Source of the DNA: Ectopseudomonas composti
GTDB lineage: Bacteria > Pseudomonadota > Gammaproteobacteria > Pseudomonadales > Pseudomonadaceae
Assembly: GCF_001567565.1 (NCBI RefSeq)
Contig: NZ_LSSW01000029.1
Coordinates: 496,001 to 560,000 of the forward strand
Direction of reading: 5' to 3'
DNA length: 64,000 nt
Shown: piece by piece, positions 1-7,084 of the stretch
Layout: each line of letters starts with the position of its first letter
Numbering within the stretch: position 1 is the stretch's first letter
The notes under the pieces: generated by a model
Databases searched by the model: none
Seen by the model: only the letters and a program-made list of their open reading frames with translations
Told to the model about the DNA's origin: nothing
Translations under genes and position numbers: made by a program

Positions 1-521
1 TCGCCATGCTCCTGGCGCTCGGCGGTATCCTGCTGTACCTGGCTTTTCGCTTCCAGTGGAAGTTCGGCGTTGGCGCCATCGCCTCGCTGGTGCATGACGT
101 GGTGATCACTCTGGGCGTGCTGGCATTCTTCCAGATCCAGTTCGACCTGACGGTGCTGGCTGCGGTACTGGCGATGATCGGTTACTCGCTCAACGACACC
201 ATCATCATCTATGACCGGATTCGTGAGAACTTCCGTGTGCTGCGCAAGACCTCGTTGATCGATAATGTCGATATCTCGATCACCCAGACCTTGCTGCGTA
301 CCATCGCCACTTCGTTGTCCACCGCGCTGGCGCTGCTGGCCCTGCTGTTCTTCGGCGGCGACGTGCTGGCCGCGTTCGCCCTGACCTTGCTGGTCGGTGT
401 GGTGGTGGGTACCTACTCGTCGGTCTACATTGGTGCCTCGGTGCTGGTGTGGTTGAAGCTCAGCGTCGAGGATCTGATTCCTCCGGTGGCCGAGGCCGAG
501 GTCGACGACGGTCGCCCCTGA
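1..521 (+). CDS. secF: Protein translocase subunit SecF, C-terminal part (5' end outside window)
   Basis: This is the carboxy-terminal half of SecF, the inner-membrane partner of SecD that uses the proton motive force to help SecYEG-driven protein export. The reading frame is open from the window edge, so the start lies upstream. About four hydrophobic membrane segments are visible. The SecD/SecF-family stretch GYSLNDTIIIYDRIRE is followed by the conserved TLLRTIATSLSTALALL segment. The charged cytoplasmic tail ends in DDGRP. In pseudomonads secF follows yajC and secD, which should lie just left of the window. A strong intrinsic terminator about 30 bases after the stop closes the operon. Confidence 0.95.
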   Translation, partial: AMLLALGGILLYLAFRFQWKFGVGAIASLVHDVVITLGVLAFFQIQFDLTVLAAVLAMIGYSLNDTIIIYDRIRENFRVLRKTSLIDNVDISITQTLLRTIATSLSTALALLALLFFGGDVLAAFALTLLVGVVVGTYSSVYIGASVLVWLKLSVEDLIPPVAEAEVDDGRP

Positions 522-550
522 TGGTGTGACGGGCTTCAAGAAAGACAGTG

Positions 551-585
551 AAAGCCGCGGTAAGTCGAACTTGCCGCGGCTTTTT
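551..585 (+). terminator. Intrinsic terminator after secF
   Basis: AAGCCGCGG pairs with CCGCGGCTT around a short loop and is followed by a run of T. It lies directly after the secF stop codon. Confidence 0.85.
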
Positions 586-590
586 GCTGT

Positions 591-628
591 CCTAGGCAGG
601 GAGAAGAGCGCGAGTCGCCGAGCCTAGG
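591..628 (+). promoter_or_regulatory. Inverted repeat whose right arm overlaps the ribosome binding site of the next gene
   Basis: CCTAGGC at 591-597 and GCCTAGG at 622-628 are perfect inverted repeats. The right arm runs into the TAGGAG Shine-Dalgarno sequence at 625-630, ten bases before the ATG at 640. If both arms are on the transcript, pairing would hide the ribosome binding site. Alternatively it is a protein-binding palindrome, because CCTAGG is itself palindromic. No function has been shown. Confidence 0.45.
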
Positions 629-639
629 AGACACAAAAA

Positions 640-1182
640 ATGAATAAATCACTATTGGTAGGTGCCGTACTGGGTGCTGTTGGTGTGACCGCAGGTGGTG
701 CTGTCGCTACCTACAGTCTGGTTGATCGTGGCCCGGATTATGCCGAGGTGCTGGCTGTAACGCCGATCAACGAAACAGTGAAAACTCCGCGGGAGGTGTG
801 CAAGGACGTGGCCGTGACTCGTCAGCGTCCGGTGCAGGACCAGCATCAGCTTGCCGGTACCGCTATCGGTGCCATCGCTGGCGGTCTGCTGGGTAATCAG
901 GTTGGTGGCGGCAACGGCAAGAAGATCGCCACCGTGGCTGGTGCTGTTGGCGGCGGCTATGCCGGCAACAAGATTCAGGAGGGCATGCAGCAGCGTGACA
1001 CTTACACCACCACCGAAACCCGCTGCAGCACCGTGACCGATACCAGCCAGAAGCTGGTAGGTTACGACGTGAAATATCAGTTGGACGAGAAGGTCGGTAC
1101 CGTGCGCATGGATCGTGATCCGGGCAGCCGTATTCCGGTCAACAAGCAGGGTGAGCTGGTGCTGGTGCAGCAGGCCCAGTAA
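640..1182 (+). CDS. Glycine zipper 2TM domain envelope protein
   Basis: A 180-residue protein with a hydrophobic N-terminal segment (about residues 4-27, probably a signal anchor or uncleaved signal peptide). It has a central glycine zipper (about 72-112, GTAIGAIAGGLLGNQVGGG) typical of the 17 kDa surface antigen / glycine zipper 2TM family. Such proteins are envelope-associated and often linked to stress, but their biochemical role is poorly known. Two cysteines (in REVCKDV and TRCSTV) flank the zipper and could form a disulfide. The start is supported by a TAGGAG ribosome binding site. The gene stands alone between two terminators, so it is a single-gene transcription unit. Confidence 0.85.
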   Translation: MNKSLLVGAVLGAVGVTAGGAVATYSLVDRGPDYAEVLAVTPINETVKTPREVCKDVAVTRQRPVQDQHQLAGTAIGAIAGGLLGNQVGGGNGKKIATVAGAVGGGYAGNKIQEGMQQRDTYTTTETRCSTVTDTSQKLVGYDVKYQLDEKVGTVRMDRDPGSRIPVNKQGELVLVQQAQ

Positions 1183-1196
1183 GGATCTCGAGCAAT

Positions 1197-1223
1197 AAAA
1201 AAACGCCCCTCGGGGCGTTTTTT
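1197..1223 (+). terminator. Intrinsic terminator after the glycine zipper gene
   Basis: An A-run, then ACGCCCC TC GGGGCGT, then seven T. This is a near-symmetrical hairpin 15 bases after the stop codon. Confidence 0.9.
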
Positions 1224-1275
1224 TGTGGCCTGCCATCCATGGCGGCCTCCCATCGGGCCGTCGCTGCGCGACGTC

Positions 1276-1299
1276 AAAAATCGCTCCGGGCGATTTTTT
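1276..1299. terminator. Bidirectional intrinsic terminator, mainly for suhB
   Basis: AAAAATCGCTCCGGGCGATTTTTT is flanked by A and T runs, so it can act on both strands. It lies 16 bases beyond the suhB stop codon on the minus strand, in convergent orientation to the preceding gene. Confidence 0.85.
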
Positions 1300-1315
1300 A
1301 TGGCCTGGCGGAAGC

Positions 1316-2131
1316 TCAGCGCTTCATCGAGGGTGCCAGGTGCGGCTGGATCGCGGTCAGCACGGCCTTGAAGCACTTGGTGTTACCGGCGACGATCTGG
1401 CCTTTCTCGAGGAATTCATGGCTGCCGCTGAAGTCGCTGACCAGGCCGCCTGCTTCCTGAATCAGCAGGGCGCCGGCCGCCATGTCCCACTCGGACAGGC
1501 CGAACTCCCAGAAGGCATCGAAGCGGCCGGCAGCGACGTAGGCCAGGTCGAGGCTGGCAGCGCCTGCGCGGCGGATGCCGGCGGTTTGCCCGGTCAGGCT
1601 GCGGAACATGTTCAGGTAATTGTCCAGATGGTCGAGCTGACCGTCGCGGAACGGGAAGCCGGTGCCGAGCAGGGCGCCTTCCAGGCTCTTGCGGTTGCTG
1701 ACGCGCAGGCGGCGGCCGTTGAGGGCCGCGCCGCGGCCGCGGCTGGCAGTGAACTCTTCCTGGCGAACCGGATCCAGCACGATGGCGTGCTCAAGGCGGC
1801 CGCGGTACTTGCAGGCGATGCTGATGGCGAAGTGCGGTACGCCGCGGACGAAGTTGGTGGTGCCGTCCAGCGGGTCGATGATCCACTGGTAGTCGGCGCC
1901 TTCGCCGCTGCCTTCCAGTACGCCGCCTTCTTCTCCCAGGAAGCTGTGGGTCGGGTAGGCCTTGCGGATGGCCTGGACGATCATCAGCTCGGCGGCCTTG
2001 TCGACCTCGGTGACGTAATCCTTGGCATCCTTCTCGTCGACCGAGATGACATCCAGGCGCTCGATGGAGCGAAAGATCATTTCACCGGCGCTGCGAGCGG
2101 CGCGCAGGGCGATATTCAGCATGGGCTGCAT
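1316..2131 (-). CDS. suhB: Inositol-1-monophosphatase family protein SuhB
   Basis: A 271-residue protein of the lithium-sensitive, magnesium-dependent phosphatase family. It hydrolyses inositol monophosphate in vitro. In enterobacteria and Pseudomonas it is also a partner of RNA polymerase/NusA in ribosomal RNA antitermination, and a virulence regulator in P. aeruginosa. Metal-binding motifs are visible: GEEGG near residue 67, IIDPLDGTTNF near 82-92 and SEWDMAAGALL in the C-terminal third. The frame stays open far upstream of the real start. MQPMLNIALRAARSAGEM was chosen because it matches the family N-terminus and sits behind a GGTGAACCTCCC leader. It is transcribed divergently from trmJ. 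Confidence 0.95.
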   Translation of the reverse strand: MQPMLNIALRAARSAGEMIFRSIERLDVISVDEKDAKDYVTEVDKAAELMIVQAIRKAYPTHSFLGEEGGVLEGSGEGADYQWIIDPLDGTTNFVRGVPHFAISIACKYRGRLEHAIVLDPVRQEEFTASRGRGAALNGRRLRVSNRKSLEGALLGTGFPFRDGQLDHLDNYLNMFRSLTGQTAGIRRAGAASLDLAYVAAGRFDAFWEFGLSEWDMAAGALLIQEAGGLVSDFSGSHEFLEKGQIVAGNTKCFKAVLTAIQPHLAPSMKR

Positions 2132-2266
2132 GGGAGGTTCACCTGGGGCGTTAAAGAAAGCCGGCCATGTTAGCAGAAAACCAATGTTGATGAAGTGCCG
2201 TCTGTACCTCGCATGGTAATCGCGCAGGGGCTTGGGTAAGATCGTTGCCCCTAAACGTTTCTGAGA

Positions 2267-3055
2267 GTGTCTGCGTTGCTGGACAATATTCGCGTCGTTC
2301 TGGTGGGTACCAGTCATCCGGGCAATATCGGCGGTGCCGCGCGGGCGATGAAAAACATGGGCCTGTCGCGTCTGGTGCTGGTCGCTCCCGAGGATTTCCC
2401 CAGTGGGGATGCCGTCGCGCGCGCCTCCGGTGCCACCGATGTGCTGGATGCTGCGCGGGTGGTCGAGACGCTGGAGGAGGCTCTGGTCGGCTGCACGCTG
2501 GTAATTGGCACCAGTGCGCGTGATCGGCGCATTCCCTGGCCGCTGCTGGATCCGCGTGAGTGTGGCGTGACCAGTTGTGAGCAGGCGGCTGCTGGTGGTG
2601 AAGTGGCGTTGGTGTTTGGCCGTGAATATGCCGGTCTGACCAATGAAGAGCTGCAGCGATGTCAATACCACGTGCATATTCCGTCGAATCCCGAGTTCAG
2701 CTCGCTGAACCTGGCGGCGGCGGTGCAGGTGCTGGCCTATGAAGTGCGCATGGCCTGGCTGACAGCGCAGAATCTGCCAAGCAAGGTGGAGAAGCTGGAA
2801 TCCACGGCGATGCTCAATTCCCAGGCTGCGACGGCAGATGAGCTCGAGTCTTTTTACGGTCATTTGCGTCGTGTGCTGGTGATGATCGGGTTTCTCGATC
2901 CGCAGAAGCCTAGGCACCTGATGACTCGCCTGCGTCGTCTTTACGGGCGCAGTGCGGTGAGCAGGTTGGAGATGAATATCCTGCGCGGCATCCTTACCGA
3001 AACGGAGAAGGCCGTGCGTGGAGAGCCTCACAAGCAGGGGAAGTCTGATGTTTGA
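2267..3055 (+). CDS. trmJ: tRNA (cytidine/uridine-2'-O-)-methyltransferase TrmJ
   Basis: A 262-residue SPOUT-class methyltransferase that methylates the ribose of nucleotide 32 in tRNAs, using S-adenosylmethionine; it acts as a homodimer. The substrate-handling motif TSHPGNIGGAARAMKNMG is near the N-terminus. The trefoil-knot cofactor motifs are FGREYAGLTNEEL and SNPEFSSLNLAAAVQV. The C-terminal extension after about residue 165 is typical of TrmJ. The start is GTG, with no competing ATG nearby. The gene overlaps cysE by eight bases, so the two are likely translationally coupled. A TAAGAT -10-like box lies at 2237-2242. Confidence 0.93.
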   Translation: MSALLDNIRVVLVGTSHPGNIGGAARAMKNMGLSRLVLVAPEDFPSGDAVARASGATDVLDAARVVETLEEALVGCTLVIGTSARDRRIPWPLLDPRECGVTSCEQAAAGGEVALVFGREYAGLTNEELQRCQYHVHIPSNPEFSSLNLAAAVQVLAYEVRMAWLTAQNLPSKVEKLESTAMLNSQAATADELESFYGHLRRVLVMIGFLDPQKPRHLMTRLRRLYGRSAVSRLEMNILRGILTETEKAVRGEPHKQGKSDV

Positions 3056-3833
3056 GCGCATTCGAGAAGATATCCAAAGCGTTTTTCACCGAGATCCAGC
3101 GGCGCGTAATGCCTTCGAGGTGGTGACCTGCTATCCGGGGCTGCATGCCGTGTGGTTGCACCGTGTGGCGCATGCTCTGTGGCGCTCGGGTTGGAAATGG
3201 CTGGCGCGCGTGGTGTCCAATTTCGGGCGCTGGATGACCGGTATCGAGATTCATCCGGGGGCGAAGATTGGGCGACGCTTCTTCATCGACCATGGCATGG
3301 GCATCGTGATCGGCGAGACCGCCGAGATCGGCAATGACGTCACGCTGTATCAGGGTGTAACCCTGGGTGGTACCAGCTGGAACAAGGGCAAGCGTCACCC
3401 GACGCTGGAGGATGGTGTGGTGGTGGGCGCCGGTGCCAAGGTGCTGGGGCCTTTCACTGTCGGTGCGGGCGCCAAGATCGGCTCCAATGCGGTGGTGACC
3501 AAAGCGGTGCCGGCGGGTGCGACTGCTGTCGGTATTCCCGGCAAGATCATCGTCAAGTCCGACGACGAGCAGGAGGCCAAGCGTCAGGCCATGGCCGAGA
3601 AGATCGGCTTTGATGCCTACGGCGTCGGTCAGGACATGCCGGACCCGGTGGCGCGCGCCATCGGCCAACTGCTCGATCATCTGCATGCGGTCGATGGTCG
3701 TCTGGAGGGTATGTGCAAGGCGCTGACGGGGCTGGGCAGTGACTACTGCGCCAAGGATTTGCCGACTCTGCGCGACGAAGATTTCGCGGACGTGTGCAAG
3801 GACCAGCAGCAGAGCGACAAGCCCGCAGCGTAA
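3048..3833 (+). CDS. cysE: Serine O-acetyltransferase
   Basis: A 261-residue enzyme that transfers acetyl from acetyl-CoA to L-serine, the first committed step of cysteine synthesis. The left-handed beta-helix made of hexapeptide repeats is clear, e.g. IHPGAKIGRRFFIDHGMGIVIG and GDVTLYQGVTLGGTSW-like turns. The catalytic histidine lies in FIDHGMGIVIGET. The ATG at 3048 is preceded by CAGGGGAAG and matches the family start MFERIREDIQSVF. Cysteine is the sulfur donor for IscS, so the position just before the iron-sulfur operon fits. It overlaps trmJ by eight bases. Confidence 0.95.
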   Translation: MFERIREDIQSVFHRDPAARNAFEVVTCYPGLHAVWLHRVAHALWRSGWKWLARVVSNFGRWMTGIEIHPGAKIGRRFFIDHGMGIVIGETAEIGNDVTLYQGVTLGGTSWNKGKRHPTLEDGVVVGAGAKVLGPFTVGAGAKIGSNAVVTKAVPAGATAVGIPGKIIVKSDDEQEAKRQAMAEKIGFDAYGVGQDMPDPVARAIGQLLDHLHAVDGRLEGMCKALTGLGSDYCAKDLPTLRDEDFADVCKDQQQSDKPAA

Positions 3834-3906
3834 TGCGTAGCGAGGCGGCATTTGCTATAGTGCCGCCTCGTTTTTGCGGTCAATCCTGAGTAAATTAATA
3901 GGTCTT

Positions 3907-3939
3907 ATAGTTGACTTAAATACTCGGGAATCGCATACT
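3907..3939 (+). promoter_or_regulatory. isc operon promoter with an overlapping type-1 IscR-like site
   Basis: A good sigma-70 promoter is visible: TTGACT (3911-3916), 17-base spacer, CATACT (3934-3939). ATAGTTGACT at 3907-3916 and the following TACTCGGGAAT resemble the 25-base IscR type-1 consensus (ATASYYGACTRWWWYAGTCRRSTAT) with a few mismatches. It covers the -35 box and spacer. A holo-IscR bound here would block RNA polymerase, giving the usual feedback. The resemblance is by eye only. Confidence 0.7.
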
Positions 3940-3970
3940 TCGCCGCAATTCAGTGATTCGTGGTAGAGCC

Positions 3971-4468
3971 ATGCGACTGACCACCAAAGGCCGTTACGCC
4001 GTTACCGCCATGCTTGACCTGGCGCTGCATGCGCAGCACGGTCCCGTTTCCCTGGCCGATATTTCCGAGCGGCAGGGCATCTCTCTGTCCTATCTCGAGC
4101 AGCTGTTCGCCAAGCTGCGCCGCGGCAGCCTGGTTTCCAGTGTGCGTGGGCCGGGTGGCGGTTATCAGCTGTCGCGTGACATGCGCGGCATTCAGGTAGC
4201 TCAGGTGATCGATGCGGTCAATGAGTCCGTGGATGCCACGCGCTGCCAGGGGCAGGGCGATTGTCACTCTGGTGACACCTGTCTGACCCATCACCTGTGG
4301 TGCGACCTCAGTCAGCAAATTCACGAATTTCTCAGCGGCATCAGCCTGGCTGATCTGGTCGCGCGCCATGAGGTGCAGGAAGTCGCGTTGCGTCAGGATC
4401 AGCGTCGCTGCTCCGGCAGGGGCACTGCACCGCTTTTGGATAAGATTGAAGCGTCTGCCATCGAGTGA
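3971..4468 (+). CDS. iscR: Fe-S cluster assembly transcriptional regulator IscR
   Basis: A 165-residue Rrf2-family regulator that senses iron-sulfur status by carrying a [2Fe-2S] cluster. It represses its own operon when loaded. A winged helix-turn-helix occupies about residues 1-70, with the wing RGPGGGYQLSR. The cluster ligands C92, C98, C104 and H107 are all present. The ATG at 3971 gives the conserved start MRLTTKGRYAVTAMLDLALH; an upstream in-frame ATG would add six residues and was not used. It is the first gene of the isc operon. Confidence 0.97.
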   Translation: MRLTTKGRYAVTAMLDLALHAQHGPVSLADISERQGISLSYLEQLFAKLRRGSLVSSVRGPGGGYQLSRDMRGIQVAQVIDAVNESVDATRCQGQGDCHSGDTCLTHHLWCDLSQQIHEFLSGISLADLVARHEVQEVALRQDQRRCSGRGTAPLLDKIEASAIE

Positions 4469-4498
4469 GCAGGGCGTTTGCCTGATAGGAGAAAACCA

Positions 4499-5713
4499 AT
4501 GAAATTGCCGATCTACCTCGATTATTCCGCCACCACGCCGGTAGACCCGCGTGTTGCGCAGAAGATGAGTGAGTGCCTGCTGGTCGACGGTAACTTCGGT
4601 AACCCGGCTTCGCGCTCTCACGTATTCGGCTGGAAGGCAGAAGAAGCTGTCGAAAACGCCCGTCGTCAGGTTGCTGAGCTGGTGGGCGCCGACCCGCGTG
4701 AAATCGTCTGGACCAGCGGCGCTACCGAATCCGACAACCTTGCCATCAAGGGTGTTGCGCACTTCTACAGCAGCAAGGGCAAGCACATCATCACCTCGAA
4801 GATCGAGCACAAGGCGGTGCTGGACACCACTCGTCAGCTCGAGCGTGAAGGTTTCGAAGTGACTTACCTTGAGCCGGGCGAAGATGGGCTGATCACGCCC
4901 GCCATGGTCGAGGCAGTGCTGCGCGAGGACACCACGCTGGTCTCGCTGATGCACGTCAATAACGAAATCGGCACCATCAACGATATTGCTGCCATCGGTG
5001 AGCTGACCCGCTCCCGCGGTGTGCTGCTGCATGTCGATGCTGCGCAGTCCACTGGCAAGGTCGAAATCGACCTGGAGAAGCTGAAGGTCGACCTGATGTC
5101 CTTCTCCGCGCACAAGACTTACGGCCCCAAAGGCGTTGGCGCCCTGTACGTGCGTCGCAAGCCGCGCGTGCGTCTGGAAGCACAGACTCACGGCGGTGGC
5201 CATGAGCGCGGCATGCGTTCGGGCACTCTGGCCACTCACCAGTGCGTTGGGATGGGTGAAGCCTTCCGCATCGCCAAGGAAGAAATGGCTGCCGAGAATC
5301 AGCGCATCACGGCTCTGCGTGATCGTTTTTATCGCCAGCTGGAAGACATGGAAGAGCTGTACGTCAACGGCAGCCTGACGGCCCGTGTGCCGCACAACCT
5401 CAACCTGAGTTTCAACTACGTCGAGGGTGAGTCGCTGATCATGGCGCTCAAGGACCTCGCCGTATCGTCCGGTTCGGCCTGTACCTCGGCTTCCCTGGAG
5501 CCGTCTTACGTGCTGCGCGCCCTGGGCCGCAACGACGAACTGGCGCACAGCTCGATTCGCTTCACCTTCGGTCGTTTCACCACCGAGGAAGAAGTCGACT
5601 ATGCCGCTGCCAAGGTCCGTGAGGCCGTGGACAAGCTGCGCGAACTGTCGCCCCTGTGGGATATGTTCAAAGAAGGTGTCGACCTTTCCTCCGTGGAATG
5701 GGCAGCACACTAA
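4499..5713 (+). CDS. iscS: Cysteine desulfurase IscS
   Basis: A 404-residue class V aminotransferase-fold enzyme using pyridoxal phosphate. It removes sulfur from L-cysteine and passes the persulfide to IscU and other acceptors, such as the tRNA-thiolation enzymes. Visible motifs are the PLP lysine in SFSAHKTYGPKG and the mobile catalytic cysteine loop SSGSACTSASLEPS. The length equals that of E. coli IscS. The start MKLPIYLDYSATTPVDP follows a strong AGGAG at 4488-4492. It lies 30 bases after iscR in the same operon. Confidence 0.97.
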   Translation: MKLPIYLDYSATTPVDPRVAQKMSECLLVDGNFGNPASRSHVFGWKAEEAVENARRQVAELVGADPREIVWTSGATESDNLAIKGVAHFYSSKGKHIITSKIEHKAVLDTTRQLEREGFEVTYLEPGEDGLITPAMVEAVLREDTTLVSLMHVNNEIGTINDIAAIGELTRSRGVLLHVDAAQSTGKVEIDLEKLKVDLMSFSAHKTYGPKGVGALYVRRKPRVRLEAQTHGGGHERGMRSGTLATHQCVGMGEAFRIAKEEMAAENQRITALRDRFYRQLEDMEELYVNGSLTARVPHNLNLSFNYVEGESLIMALKDLAVSSGSACTSASLEPSYVLRALGRNDELAHSSIRFTFGRFTTEEEVDYAAAKVREAVDKLRELSPLWDMFKEGVDLSSVEWAAH

Positions 5714-5784
5714 AAGCTGCCGAGGCGGATCGTTCGCTGAGCGCTCCGCCGGAGAGCGGCACCTGATGAGAGAGGAAGTACAAC

Positions 5785-6171
5785 ATGGCATACAGTGACA
5801 AGGTCATCGACCACTACGAAAACCCGCGCAACGTCGGCAAGCTCAACGCCGAGGATCCGGACGTCGGTACCGGCATGGTCGGTGCGCCGGCCTGTGGTGA
5901 CGTCATGCGCCTGCAGATCAAGGTCAGTGAGAGCGGCGTCATCGAAGATGCCAAGTTCAAGACCTATGGCTGCGGTTCGGCTATCGCCTCCAGCTCCCTC
6001 GCCACCGAGTGGATGAAGGGCAAGACTCTGGATGAAGCCGAGAGCATCAAGAACACCCAGCTCGCCGAAGAACTGGCGCTGCCGCCGGTGAAGATTCACT
6101 GCTCCGTACTCGCCGAGGACGCCATCAAGGCTGCCGTGCGCGACTACAAGCAGAAGAAAGGCTTGCTCTGA
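5785..6171 (+). CDS. iscU: Fe-S cluster assembly scaffold IscU
   Basis: A 128-residue scaffold on which [2Fe-2S] clusters are built from IscS-derived sulfur. The three ligand cysteines C37, C63 and C106 and the conserved D39 are present. The LPPVK motif (residues 99-103), bound by the chaperone HscA, is intact. The start is preceded by GAGAGGAAG. The 71 bases after iscS contain no gene. Confidence 0.97.
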   Translation: MAYSDKVIDHYENPRNVGKLNAEDPDVGTGMVGAPACGDVMRLQIKVSESGVIEDAKFKTYGCGSAIASSSLATEWMKGKTLDEAESIKNTQLAEELALPPVKIHCSVLAEDAIKAAVRDYKQKKGLL

Positions 6172-6184
6172 TACGAGGTTTGTA

Positions 6185-6508
6185 ATGGCCATCACCATGT
6201 CTGAAGCAGCAGCTCGTCATGTGCAGCGTTCCCTCGAGGGGCGCGGCAAGGGCGAGGGCATTCGCCTCGGTGTGCGTACTACCGGTTGCTCCGGCCTGGC
6301 CTACGTGCTCGAGTTCGTCGATGAACCGGCAGCGGAAGATCAGGTTTTCGAGAGCCATGGCGTCAAGGTGATCATTGATCCCAAGAGCCTGGTGTATCTC
6401 GATGGCACCGAATTGGACTTCGTCAAGGAAGGCCTCAACGAGGGCTTCAAGTTCAATAATCCCAACGTGCGTGGCGAATGCGGCTGCGGCGAGAGCTTCA
6501 ACGTTTGA
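6185..6508 (+). CDS. iscA: Fe-S cluster assembly A-type carrier IscA
   Basis: A 107-residue A-type carrier that delivers iron-sulfur clusters to target apoproteins, notably [4Fe-4S] enzymes. The three invariant cysteines C35, C99 and C101 (the last two in ECGCGESF) are all present. It follows iscU by 13 bases and precedes hscB by 9, the standard isc order. Confidence 0.97.
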   Translation: MAITMSEAAARHVQRSLEGRGKGEGIRLGVRTTGCSGLAYVLEFVDEPAAEDQVFESHGVKVIIDPKSLVYLDGTELDFVKEGLNEGFKFNNPNVRGECGCGESFNV

Positions 6509-6517
6509 GGCTCTGTC

Positions 6518-7039
6518 GTGGGTAATCCGTGCCATTTCGCTTTGTTCGATCTGCAGCCGAGTTTTCGCCTCGATCTGGATCAGCTGGCCGTCCGTTATCG
6601 TGAACTGGCGCGCCAGGTGCATCCCGACCGATTCGCTGATGCGGGCGAGCGCGAGCAGCGCCTGGCGCTGGAGCGTTCGGCCAGCCTCAACGAGGCCTAT
6701 CAGGTCCTGAAAACACCTTCGCAGCGTGCGCGCTACCTGCTGGCGATGCGCGGCCCCGAGCTGCCGTTGGAAGTGACGGTGCAGGATCCGGATTTTCTGC
6801 TGCAGCAGATGCAGTTGCGCGAAGAGCTGGAGGAATTGCAGGACGACGCCGATCTTGCTGGCGTTGCCGCCTTCAAGCGTCGCCTGAAGTCGGCGCAGGA
6901 GCTGCTCAATGACAGCTTCGCGGCGTGCTGGGACGATGAGGCTCGCCGCGAAGAGGCCGAGCGTCTGATGCGCCGCATGCAGTTCCTCGACAAGCTCTCT
7001 CATGAAGTGCGCCAGTTAGAAGAGCGCCTCGACGATTAA
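6518..7039 (+). CDS. hscB: Fe-S co-chaperone HscB
   Basis: A 173-residue J-domain co-chaperone that brings IscU to HscA and stimulates its ATPase. The N-terminal J domain (about 1-75) has the obligatory HPD motif at residues 35-37. The C-terminal three-helix domain that binds IscU follows. Translation probably starts at GTG 6518, which gives the conserved MGNPCHFALFDLQPSF. Confidence 0.95.
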   Translation: MGNPCHFALFDLQPSFRLDLDQLAVRYRELARQVHPDRFADAGEREQRLALERSASLNEAYQVLKTPSQRARYLLAMRGPELPLEVTVQDPDFLLQQMQLREELEELQDDADLAGVAAFKRRLKSAQELLNDSFAACWDDEARREEAERLMRRMQFLDKLSHEVRQLEERLDD

Positions 7040-7084
7040 CCTGTAGGTCGCCTGGGCGGCCTGCCTGATGATTTCAAGAAGACC

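Noticed and set aside
2132..3061. N-terminal extension of suhB through the trmJ region
   Set aside because: The frame is open, but SuhB proteins start at MQPMLNIALRAARS. The extension is antisense to trmJ and has unlike composition.
3950..5791. Minus-strand frame opposite iscR and iscS
   Set aside because: The plus strand encodes complete, motif-bearing IscR and IscS. The opposite frame has no family features.
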